Origin: Cyanoderma ruficeps
Lineage: Eukaryota > Chordata > Aves > Passeriformes > Timaliidae
DNA length: 64,000 nt
Direction of reading: 5' to 3'
Assembly: GCA_008694505.1 (NCBI GenBank)
Contig: VZDJ01000301.1
Location: forward strand, 9,986,877 to 10,050,876
The notes under the pieces are model-generated. The model was given only the letters and a program-made list of their open reading frames with translations. It was not told where the DNA came from and ran no database searches. Shown here piece by piece: positions 36,101 through 48,100 of the stretch; positions within the stretch are counted from its first letter, which is position 1; each line of letters begins with the position of its first letter. The translations under genes were made by a program, and so were the position numbers.

Positions 36101-39100
36101 TTTCCTTAAATATTTGGTTTTCCAAGCAAAGGAACTCGATGGCTTTGTTCTTGTCCTCTTCCAAGGCATCCTTTTCTTTCTCCACTATTTTAACTCGATT
36201 TAACTGGAGAAAACAGAGGGGCAGAGCTGAGGCAGGGCCAGCACTACAGCAGAAAACCATGAGGAGAAAATTCCAACCCCGTTGTAGGACATGAATCCTC
36301 TGGGAAAATGGTATCAAGAATTACCTCTGCAAGGAATTTTATGGTGATTTCCTTTATCTCAACCTTCTGAGTGTCCATTTTTAATTTAATTCCTACAACT
36401 ACAGGTGTTGTTCATGTTAAAACAAGTCTGCCCTAAGAATTACCCCTGCAGGACAATTTTATGGTGATTTCCTTTTCTCAACCTTCTGAGTGTCCATTTT
36501 TAATTTTAATTCCTACAACTACAGGTGTTGTTTAAAACAAGTCTGCCACAGGAATTACCTCTGCAAGGCATTTTTATGGTGATTTCCTTCATCTCAGCCT
36601 TCTGATTGGGCATTTTTAATTCCTACAACTCCAGGTGTTTACCTTTAAAGTACATCTGCCATAGGAATTACCTCTGAAAGGAAATTTTATGCTGTATTTC
36701 CTTTACTTCAACCTCCCGACTGGCTATTTTTAATTTAATTCCTACAACTACAGGTGCTGTTTCAAACAAATCCGCCACAGGATTTACCACGGACACATCA
36801 AGGAAAACGAACTTTGATTTTAGAGCTTTTTTAGCCCTTTCAGCCCTCAGTGCAGCAATGAACCCTCACGGGAGGGGGTCGGGCAGCAGGAATTGTGTGT
36901 GTTTGGGATTTTCCCCAGGGCTGGGCGTGGTGGATACCCCGGGAGCTGCACCGCAGCAGGAATTGTGTGTGTTTGGGACTGTCCCCAGGGCTGAGCAGGA
37001 ATTGTGTGTGTTTGGGACTGTCCCCATGGCTGTGGTGGATGCCCCGGGAGCTGCAGCTCAGTGGGAATTGTGTGTGTTTGGGACTGTCCCCAGGGCTGTG
37101 TGGTGGATGCAGCTCACCGTCTCCCTGCAGGAATTGTGTGTGTTTGGGATTCTCCCCAGGGCTGAGCAGGAATTGTGTGTGTTTGGGATTTTCCCCAGGG
37201 CCGTGTGGTGGATGCCCCGGGAGCCTCGCTCACCGTCTCCCCGCAGGAATTGTGTGTGTTTGGGACTGTCCCCAGGGCTCAGCGGGAATTGTGTGTGTTC
37301 GGGACTGTCCCCAGGGCCGTGTGTGGTGGATGCAGCTCACCGTCTCCCCGCGGCGCTCGTTGAGCAGCTCCACCCTCCGGCACAGGGTGTGGATGGGCTC
37401 CTTGAGCCGGGCCGAGCCGATCAGATCCTCCAGGTACTCCAACATGCCCTCGTCGTGCTCAGTCTGCCCCTTGGGCTTCATCATGGCAATCTGCTCCACC
37501 TCCCCCTTGGGAAACAAAACTTGAGTGATTCTTTTCTTTTTTTTTTTTTTTCTGGGATGAGGGGAGTATTCTGGAAAAAAAATCTACAGAATGAGACGTT
37601 ATAGAAAAAGAATAAAAGGCGGCAGCGATCCAATTATTAATTGGATTATTCCAATTCCAAAATTATTCCAGCTGGAGTATCACAGAATCATTAAGGTTGG
37701 AAAAGATCTCCAAGATCAATTCCAACCTTCATGTGAAGAGAAATTTCCTCTCCATTTCTCATTTTCCTCCACCCTTCAGGTTTGACCATTCCTTCATTCT
37801 CTAAAGAGTCAAAAAACCTAAAAAACGCCAACCTAAAAAAAGGAGGATAGAATAAAGCAAGTCCTTGGCAAGAGAGTTTAATCAGGACTCAAGTCCCTGA
37901 AAAGTCTCTTTAGAAACAGAAAGTCCATAAAATCCTGGCTGATGGATGAACTGGAATTGTAATTCATTTAATTGAGGCTTCCTTGGTGGAGAAAGAAAAG
38001 GATTCTTTAGGTATGTGGGCTCCTTTGTGTCATTTCCCTTTATGTACCGCGTTAATTTTAAGTGATTTAGGTGGTATTAAAAATAATTTGAATTTTCAAA
38101 AATCAGATTCAGAAAGGATTAAACAGAGCCGGTGACAAGGGCAGTTTGTGTTACTGCTGCAGGTCTGACAAGACAAAAACCTCGACCCAACTCTTATTTT
38201 TATTTCTTGCACATCTCGAAAAAGCAACACAATCAGTTTGTGAGTAACTGCTGCTGGATTGTACAAAACCCCAATTACCCATTTGCTCCCTTGCCACAAA
38301 AGTGTGGGTTCTCTCCCCAAAAACTGCCTGTCAGCTCCTGGGGGAGGAAACTGTGCAACCTCCTCGGTTATTCTGGGCTTGTCAGAAGGATTTCTCCTCC
38401 TTGCATTAAAGCATTTCCTCTGTTTACATCCACGAGAAAACAATGACAGGAAAGATTTAACTCGATGCTGCTCAGGACCGAGAGGGTTCTGCACTGGCTT
38501 TACAGCCCTCACGCTCAGGGCTGGAAATCACAAACCCACCTTGGATTTAACAGGGAAAAATGGCAATTATGGACAAGCCAGGAATGAACCCAAGTTTTAT
38601 TATTCGGCTGAATATAATGAACCACCTCTAAGAAAGATGATGATGCAGTTGTGGGGTTTCTCTGTAGCTTACTAATTTGAGTTCCTGAATTATTTTCTTA
38701 TTGAGGGTAAAAATAAGCATATTTATAAGTTGTTAATGAAATAATGAGAATATTAGGTATTATTTAATACTTATACTATTTGTAAGTTAATATATGAAGA
38801 AATCTGTTTAGTTCAACCCAGGTTTAAGAAATAAAAGCATTCCAGAAAAAAATTAAAATAATTTTTTCCAGGAAAGAAATTAAAGGTTTCCTTACATTGA
38901 TAAAGGAGAGTGAAAAGGTTGTACCTGTTCTTCTTGACAATGATTAACAGAGCAAACAGATTTTACAATGGCTAAAACTCAATTTAAATGTTTCCTAATT
39001 AATTACCAGTGCTCATTACTTGATCCATTATTTGAATTACGAATTTAAAAGCCCCAAACCTCTTTGCTCTTTCTGAATTTTGAAGCAGCCCGACATTGTG

Positions 39101-42100
39101 AAAGTGAAACCAAGGCGGGGCAGGCAGACATTTGTTGAGCAATGAAGTGAAAAAGGAGCTCAGGCAGCTCCTCAGAGCTGCCACCCCCAGCTTTGCCAAG
39201 GCTGCCACCAGAACCTCTGGAATTCTGCAATTCCCTCCCTCGGTTGTCTCCCTGTGGCTCAGGGATTCAGGACAGGGAGCAAAGTGGAAAATCAAACAGG
39301 AAATGGAGGCTCTGCTCAGACAATCAAAATGGAGTCAACACCCAGCCAAGGGCGATGCCAACAAGGAACCAAGCAACCACACGAGGGAAGAAATTCCTGA
39401 AAAACCAGCCTTGGATCTGTCCTGGAGAAACTCCAGGGTGACTGAACTGTGACCTTCTGGGGCCTGAAGGAGCTGCAGGAAAGATGGAGAGACTGTTTCC
39501 AAGGGCTGGAGGGACAGGGCACAGGGAACGCGCCCCCCTGCAGAGGGCAGGGCTGGAGGGGAGACTGGGAAGGAACTGAGGGCAGGGCTGGAGGGGAGAC
39601 TGGGAAGGAACTGTCCCTGTGAGGGTGGGGAGAGCTGGGCTGGAACCCCCAGAGCTGTGGCTGTCCCTGGATCCCTGCAGTGTCCCAGGCCAGGCTGGAC
39701 ACAGCTTGGAGCAGCCTGGGACAGCCAAGGGGTCCCCACCATGGCAGGGATGGGGCTGGATGGGATTTAAGGTCCCTTCCCACCCAAACCCTCCTGCAAT
39801 TCCATGTTTCCATACCCACCAAGCCCTTTGGGAAGGTTCTACACTCAGCTCTACATGGAATTCCAAACCCAATTCCAGCTTCTGCAGCGTGTGGAGCCTT
39901 CCACATCCACGTGCACCCACTGGGATGCAGACACAGCACGAGCTGGGAGTGGCCAATTTGCAGCTCTGTCCCATGCACACACATCCCAGCTCCAATTCCC
40001 ACAGAATTCCCCAGGGAACAACCCCTGGGAATCCCACAGCACCATCTCATCTGGGGAAACAACTCTAAACCATCAGCTGAGCCCCGGGGCAGATCAGGAC
40101 AAAGCTGCTTGGAGACCAGGCTGTACAATAAGGAAGAGTGGCTCCTTTGGTGAAGAGCACCAGGAATAAATTCCTGCAATTTGGAACCTGTGTGTCTTTG
40201 CACAGCTGTGATGTTTAAGGTACATCCTCAATTTAATTTTCTATCGCACCTCAGTAAAGAGGGAAAGTTTAAAAGAAGATTCAGGACTGGCAACCCCAGC
40301 AGCAGGTTCCAGCACTGGTTTCAAATTCTGAATCTGCCCACAACCAGTGTTTTCTCTAAAAGCAGGAGAAGAGCTGATCCTCTGAGCACAGCTCTAACCC
40401 GAGTTTAGCCAACGTTTTCTGGCACATATGGATTGGAATTTTAAACAAGGTTGTCTAACTGCCTGATAAAGGGAAAGTCTGACCTGCTCCTGAGGCTTTT
40501 CCTGCAACTGTGCTCTAGAAACAAGATCCTAGAGGCAATTCCCATTTGCTGTGCTGTGTGTTCCAGAACCTTCCTCTTTCCCTTTGGGCCTGGGGCTTGT
40601 TTCCCAAAGCCGTGAGTGGCACCAAGTGCTGATCCCAGCAGGGACAGGACCCAGCCCCAGTGCTCTAACTGGGACTGTGGGGCAGTTTTGGGATCCAGCC
40701 ACCACATTCCATCCTAAAATTCTGCTGTGGAAGAGACAGGGATGGCAAAGAGAGTCTGGCATTGAAAAATCACTGACAGCAACCTGAGATCTCTGCATGG
40801 AGAACAAGTAACACTTTTTTCAGTTGGAAGGGGACTTCAGGGACACCTTTCACCATCCCAGGGGGTCTTGGACACTTCCAGGGATCCAGGGGCAGCTTCT
40901 CTGGGAATTCCAGCCCAGCCCCTCCTCACCCTCACAGCCAAAAATTCCTTCCCAATCTCCCATCCATCCTTTGGGCAGGAAAAGTTGTTTCTGGAGCTGT
41001 TTGTTTTTATTAATTATTGTTTCCTCTTTTCATCCCTGACTCTTTGGGATAAAGCTTTGGGGAGGCAGCCCCTTGAACAAGCTGAGTTCTGTCCAAACTG
41101 TCACTGCAGCACTCCCAGAGCTCTCTGGCAACGTCCCACAGAAGAATTACAGCACCAAGGAGGTAAAAACAGTTTTCCAGCATTTTGGATTCTCAGTTTC
41201 TGCCGCCTTAAGCTCAGCTTTTAAAAAGCTGAGAAGCTTTGGAGAACTTAGAATTCAGTAGGTGGGAAGGCACCGTGCTCTGGGCAGCAGCTCAGGGAGC
41301 TTTGGGTGCTTTTGCAGGGGAATTTTGTGGTGCAGTTGTGCTGGTTTAGGTTTTGGGGGGTTTTTTCTCCATCACTAAGCAGGGGTGGAGAAATGTGACA
41401 TCTGACTGAAGTGAAAATCACAGTTGTGCTCAGCAGAAAAGGCTTTAGAGAAAATATTGCCTGGAAAATGTAACAATAGGGATCAGGAAAACCTTCCCTG
41501 GTTGGGGACAGGTCAGAATATATAAATTTGTTTCCAAACCCCATTAAACCACTAGAAAATTTAATGTATGACAACTGTGACTATGACACTTGGTATTTTG
41601 AAGAATATTTAGTAAAGAATTTTTTTTTAAATTCAGAATAACATTTTAGCAGTTTCACTGTAGCAGCAGTGTATTTTTATAATGGAAAAGGCTTTAAGGG
41701 TTTTTAAACCCCCATAAAAGAAGTTCTTATTGAGACCAAAACCTTTGAGTCTCAGCAAACTTTACTGATTTACTGTAAATTTACTGTTAATTTACTGTAA
41801 TTTAACCTTAACACCTGTTCCAGCACAATTCCAACTATCCTGTAACTTAATATTTAACAGTAATACCTTAATATTGGAATTTCTCAATAGGTACAATTGG
41901 CTTTCTAAATCAAATGATTACATAAATTAGTTTGCATTTTTATGGTACTACATATGAATGAAATGGAATGAATATCTGAATGCACTGATTAGAACAATTT
42001 GATTTATCAAGCATCACAAGATTAAGGGATATTTGTGATGAAATAGTACTATAACTGCATGAATAATTAAAATTTAATGTAAGAACTACCTTAACTCACA

Positions 42101-45100
42101 CTTTTGTGGAAGATTAGAGCAGCCAGAGCTAAAATCTGCTATTTGTTTGTCCAAATGTAAAAAACCCCATCTTAATTCAAATGACACCCCAATTTCAATT
42201 ATTTTCTTAACTTTTTACCATGGAATTGGAGACAAAAGTGACCCAGCACAGGGCAAACTTCTCTTAATAAAAGTCAAGTTGTATTTTACTCTATTCTCCA
42301 GAGCACAGCAAGATTTCAATTCTCTCAAAACAACTTAAATAAATGAAAATGAAGAGATTTTGCAAGAGCTTGTCCAGGAGGTGAAAACTCCTCAGCAAAG
42401 CCAGAGTGACACAGGGAAGGAAAATCCCATCAAAACATCTGGAATGTTTAGTATAAAGCTGTTTTTCTATGAAAAGAGACAAAATCCAAGGCTAATTCTT
42501 GCTTTTCCTTTGGGAAAAGGGCAGAACCAGCATCACCACAGAGTTCCTGAGTTCAGCTGCTCCAATTGCACCTGTGTGACACAACCTGAAACTGCAGCAG
42601 AAGCCAGGGAGGAGGAAAATTCAGAGGGGAAGTAGCCTGTGTGTTGTGGAAATTTATCTTCTCGCTACGTTTTTATTTCCTGGCTGGTTTGTGCCATCAA
42701 TTTCTTGATAACGAGGCACCAAAAGTGCATTTTTCTCTTCAAAAAGCTTTTAGGAAGCAAAATGAGACAAGTGTCTCCCTTTCCCTGTCTGCAGCTTCCA
42801 CTCATCTCACCCTCTCTCCCAGATTTCAATTTTTAAAATGTTCTTTTATGTGCTCACACTTGGCTTTGGGGTTTCTTCTCCCCACTTTACCACGATGATA
42901 ACTCTCATTTTTAAGCAGGACTACAGGAAAGAATGGCAAAAGATAAATCCTAAAATTCTGGAACTTCAATTTATTTCTTTATTTTATCCCATCTCACAAA
43001 GCTTTACCCAGGAATTCCAATTCTGCATCCATGGATGCTGGAATATGTATGGAGAGAGCAAATATTCCCCAAACTTCATTATTCTCCTGCTGTAACACAG
43101 CTTTTGGGATTTTTTTCCTGTAATTCCATGTTATTTTTGCTATTATTTCATGCTTGCAGTCCTATCTCATTTTTACCTTCAAATTTTACCACATGGTGAA
43201 TATAGAGGAGGAGAAAAAAAGCACCAAAAATTCTCCCTTTCCAGGAAAGCTCAGTGGGAAATAAAATCAAATTAAAAAATAAATGTCTGTATAAAAATCT
43301 ACAATGTCACCACTGGCCAGAGATGAGGAAAATCTCAGATTGAGCCTTTATACAACATTCAGTTGTTTGCACAAAACCACAATTCTGCATTCTGGAGATC
43401 AGTTTAGAAGTTTTCAGGACAATCCTGAGAAGGATTTAATATAAAAGCACAAAGTGAGTGTAAATCCAGAGTCACTTTGGAATTTCAGTCAGGAAGTGGC
43501 AAACACAACCTGCACTGTTTGATTTGTTATTGGTGTATTGTAAAGAAATTATTCAATTCTCATTTATTTTCTCCTCCCATTATTTCCATGTTTTTCTGCA
43601 GAATTCCCTACAGGAACAAGACTCTCTTCCCCCCCAATGGTGGCAGCACAGGGTTTTTTATAATTCCATGTATAATCCCATTGACAGCCTCAGCTCCAAT
43701 GTCCCATCAGGAGCACAGGCCTCAACAATTGGGAATTTCTGGTTTCTCTCCCCCATTTCCTCCCCGCTCCCTTGGAAGTGACTCCCACGTTGTTTCCACA
43801 CAGGAGGGGGTGAAAAACCTGAATTTCCTTCCTGGCAACCTCATCTTGCCACAGGCTCCAAATCACTTACAAAATACACCAAATAAAATCCCTGCTCCTG
43901 TTTAAACTTAAGAGCACAGGAGAAATTTTTAATTAAATCTATCAAATCTATTCAAACAAAATACCACTAATTAAGACCAAAGTGACTTAAAGCAGCCCTA
44001 AATTGTTTGTAAGATTCTGAAATAAATTCAGCTGAATTTAGAAGCTTGCTGCTGTGAACACAGAACGAATTCTGCAATATTTATGTGCAAAGGGGCTGCC
44101 TGGGGGGTCACCAGGGCAGCTCCACTTGGCTTTCCACCCTTTTTGGTGACTCTGCTTCTCACCTTACCCATCCCAAACCCCAAATATTCCCCCCCAGCAC
44201 TTTCCAGACCTGACATTTCCTCCAGTGCTCCCATTTTTTTTCCCCCCCTCATTCCTTAGAGGAAAGCAAGGCAGGAGGAAGAGGCTGAGGGGTTTTTTAA
44301 CCTTTCAGAGGATTGAGGGCAGAGAAGAGCACAGATACTTACTCTGACTTTGTCAGCCTGGCCAGAGGAGAGTTCCAAGGCTTTCAGTGAAAGCCACATG
44401 ATTTTATTTGTTGTTCTTTACACCTCCCCAAGCTCCTGGAAGGTGTGCAAGACAGAAAAGCAGCAGCAAAGTGCCAGATTTTCCCCCCCAAACTCTCTCT
44501 CTTTTTTTTTTTAAGTGACAAGATGCAGGTTTTTTTTCCTGTTGCAGTTTCAGGCTGTGGCAGGCTCATTCAAAATGCAACGTGTTTGTGAGAATTATAA
44601 ATAATATTTATGATAATAATGCAAAAATAATTGTCTGTCCCTGAAGTATTAAAAGCACAGGGCAATTGATTAGAAACATGCACTATGGAGTGCTGGAGTT
44701 CAGGATCCCAGAAGTGACAAACTCCTCCTGTTCTGTGCTGGCAACATCCCATTGAAACCAGAAGAATTTTGAAAGCAGATTTATTTCAATTTGCAAAGTT
44801 CAGCCCCAGAAATTGTAATTTTTCTACAACTACTCAATTACTCTCACATTTTCTGTTTTCCCACAGGTGGGGGGTTTTTTTTGTCATGTTGTTCACAGAA
44901 AGTCAGCAGCAGTTTGATTGGACTGTTTTCAGTTTGGCATCAGCAGAAATACTTAGATCAAAACTCAGCTTTTAAATTTGACCCTAAAAAGCACCAAAAT
45001 CAGCAGAAAACCACTGCAAAATAGGGGGTGAAAGGGGGAAAAGCAAGCAAAAAAAAACCCCTGAAGCAGTCTTCTAAAAAAGCAAATATTTTCCATTGAG

Positions 45101-48100
45101 TAATGGCAATTATGTGAGCAAGATAAAATCAAAGCTCTAAAGGTGTTGTTACTACATGTAGGACACGTTCTCCTACAACATTTTCTTTAGTAGTGACAGC
45201 AAATGTCCTGTCACACACCCAAACCTGCATCTGATAGTCCTTAATTAATATTTTCCACCAAAATCTAGACTCCAAATGAAATGTTTTAATTACACCCTAT
45301 TGATCCAGTTAAAAATCAGAGATTTTTAACTTATTTTAAATGAGAAAGATTTGGTTAAACTTAGTTTAATTAAACTCTTAGCTTTGCTGTTAAAAAACAT
45401 GAGAAAAAGTCAAATAAACCTGTAACTTATCCCTTCATTTTTAAATAATTTGGAAAATATTTGGGGGGGGATGCAATCCTTGTGATAACAATCCACAGCT
45501 TTAGATGGTTTCATTTCTTTCTAACTGTGAATTTTAGGATTTGGGGGGTTGAAGTTCTGCTGCCATTCTGTAGAAAATATTGCTGCATTTCCCAAGTGGA
45601 AATCCTGAATTTTGGACAGTCAGACCAGTGGATTTCACTTTAAAAAGGCAGAGAGAAAGGCCCTGCCCTCAGTCAGAAAGGCTAAAAAAGGCGGAAAATC
45701 TCAGGGCAGTTTGTGAGACAAAGCCCGGTGGCATGAAATAGCAAAGTTATGGTGGGCAAACCCTGGTTTATGGTTAATATTTGCTCTAGTTCCCTTTATT
45801 TCCCTTTGTAGGGTGGAAAGGCTGAAATTGCAGCTTTTAGGGAAAAAGGGATGCTCCCCTCACGGAAACAATTTGTGGGAGGAGAAAACAAATCCCATTA
45901 CGGGGAGAAAAAATTAAATTAAGATATCAATATTCTCTTCCAAAAGTTCCCCTCCCCTGCTCCCAGTGCTCTCTAAGTCTGAGCTTTGAGTAGCTCTGTC
46001 CCAGCGTTCCCACCCTGCTTCACCTCTCACTTCACATTTCTCCCTTCTGGAAAATTTGGGCAAAATGACATTTCAGACCAGTATTTAAAAAAACAAAAAA
46101 GGATGTATTTACTCCAAGTTGTTTTCTTGGAGGTGCACCTTGAAGCAGCAAACACAGGGATGAAGTGCTGGAGGAAATAATGAATTGGCATGGAGACTTG
46201 CAGACAGAGAGATCCTCTTTTTGTGGGTGTAGCTGTAAAAAAAGGACTGCACAGAAAGCCTGGAGGAAGTGAAGCAAGCACAGCCACCCAGCTACGAGTT
46301 TTTTAAATATTTTGGTTTTTATAGAGGGGAACTGGAAGCTCCTTTGACAGAACCAGGCCTAAAATAAACTCTGTTAAAACGTTTCAAACCTTGGGAAGCT
46401 CCCACTGATCACCGATTTCTAGGCCAGAGGACATTTGGGACTTATTAGTAATTACAGGTAATGGCAGAAATAGTTATTTAATGGAATTATTATTTAAATA
46501 CTTGTAGCTTAATTTACATTTTAATTGGCTGCCACGTAGCAAAATTCTCATTATTTAAAAACTAGAAAAGAAATTCACGTTGCTGCCTTCAGCCTGACTT
46601 TAAAACAGCAAACAGATGCAAGCAGGCCTCGGGCTCTGCAGGCCAAACAGGAATATAAATGACATTATATTGACAATTTGGGATTATTTTTACAGTATGG
46701 GCTGTAAACTGCAATTGGTTATAAAAGTGCTATTTCTGCAGCTGGTGAACAACAAACACAATTCAGGGGGTTGTTCTTGCACGTATTTTACACACACTTC
46801 ATTCCCCCCACTCATTTCTCAGTAAAACCATGAGAGCTGCAGACAGGAGGAGATTAAACAACGACACAAACTGAAATGAACATTGGACGGGCTGGAGTTG
46901 ATGGAGATGAGACAAAAGCAGCCCCAGTCGAGGAGTCTCTGCCACGCTGAAGCAGCACAATAATATTGGGGTTGAAGCTTTCTGTCACACGCCAATATTT
47001 ACGTGCTGCTAAGGCGGGACAGGCACGGGCCCTGCGGCCAGGACACAGCTCCCTCCTGGGAAAAGGGACAGGAACACAGTTCCCTCCTGGAAAAAGGGAC
47101 AGGAACACAAATCCCTCCTGGAAAAAGGGTCAGGAGCACAGTTGCCTCCTGGGAAAAGGGACAGGAGCACAGCTCCCTCCTGGAAAAACAGACAGGAACA
47201 CAGTTCCCTCCTGGAAAAAGGGACAGGAGCACAAATCCTGCAGCCAGGAGCACAGTTTCCTCCTGGGAAAAGGGTCAGGAGCACAGTTCTCTCCTGGAAA
47301 AAGGGACAGGAACACAGTTCCCTCCTGGAAAAAGGGACATGAGCACAAGTCCTGCAGTGAGGAGCACAATTTCCTCCTGGAAAAAGGGACAGGAACACAG
47401 TTCCCTCCTGGAAAAAGCGACAGGAGCACAAGTCCTGCAGTCAGGAACACAATTCCCTCCTGGAAAAAGGCACAGGAGCACAAGTCCTGCAGTCAGGAGC
47501 ACAATTCCCTCCTGGAAAAAGGCACAGGCACACAAGTCCTGCAGTCAGGAGCACAATTCCCTCCTGGAAAAGGGGCCAGGAGCACAAGTCCTGCAGTCAG
47601 GAACACAACTCCCTCCTGGAAAAAGGCACAGGAGCACAAGTCCTGCAGTCAGGAGCACAATTCCCTCCTGGAAAAGCAGGATCCCCCCAACTGCTTCTGG
47701 GCCTTCAATTCCTACAGCAGCAAATAATGATTCGCACCTTGAGCAGAGCATGCAAACCATGATGTGCTGCTACAGCACTTCAAGGCCTCCCAGGCAACCC
47801 TTCCAACCTGCAGTTTTTCAGAGTTTTAACTGCAAATACAACCTTGAACTGGGTTTTATTCACACACCAACCTGTAAAATTAAGAACCTGTTGTGATCCA
47901 GATCGATGCCGTGGCTTCTGAGCAGCATCCCAACGTCTCTGAATGTCTTTTTCTTGCCATTGATGTAGTAGGAGGAGGAATTGTCTCTACAGGCAGTTCT
48001 GGAGACACAGAATTTGCTGTCAGGAATGACCTCGTAATCATCTCCTTCCTGCTTTGAGGAGACACAAAGCCAGAGAAACAATCACTGGAGCTGTGGATTC

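Larger units (their letters stand above)
32739..37505 (-). other. SMC4 coding exons for residues 237-626 (first coiled-coil arm)
   Basis: 37341-37505 (GEVEQIAMMKPKGQ), 36076-36203, 35716-35856, 34867-35017 (KYNKITKFIEENKEKF), 34414-34578, 33489-33722 and 32739-32924 (VEEAKSSLAQSRSRGKVLEA). The sequence is mostly charged heptad coiled coil; the last exon enters the hinge. Divergence from human is concentrated in the coil, as expected. Confidence 0.95.
37746..46920. other. Long SMC4 intron, no further gene recognised
   Basis: AT-rich intron between exons 37341-37505 and 47872-48048. Besides the CR1 pieces and the miRNA cluster listed separately, I see only short frames with no domains and a few homopolymer tracts. 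No conserved coding exon or retroviral frame was found. Confidence 0.6.

Noticed and set aside
39316..40203. 295-codon minus-strand open frame
   Set aside because: It overlaps a reverse CR1 tail and unrelated intron, with no reverse-transcriptase motif or other domain.
37506..46937. Retroviral or other protein-coding insertion in the large SMC4 intron
   Set aside because: No long frame, no LTR pair and no recognisable gag or pol motif were seen.
46966..47896. Open frames of 250-297 codons rich in PSWKKGQEH-type repeats
   Set aside because: Translation of the minisatellite between mir-15b and mir-16; all phases and both strands show similar repeats, so it is not a gene.
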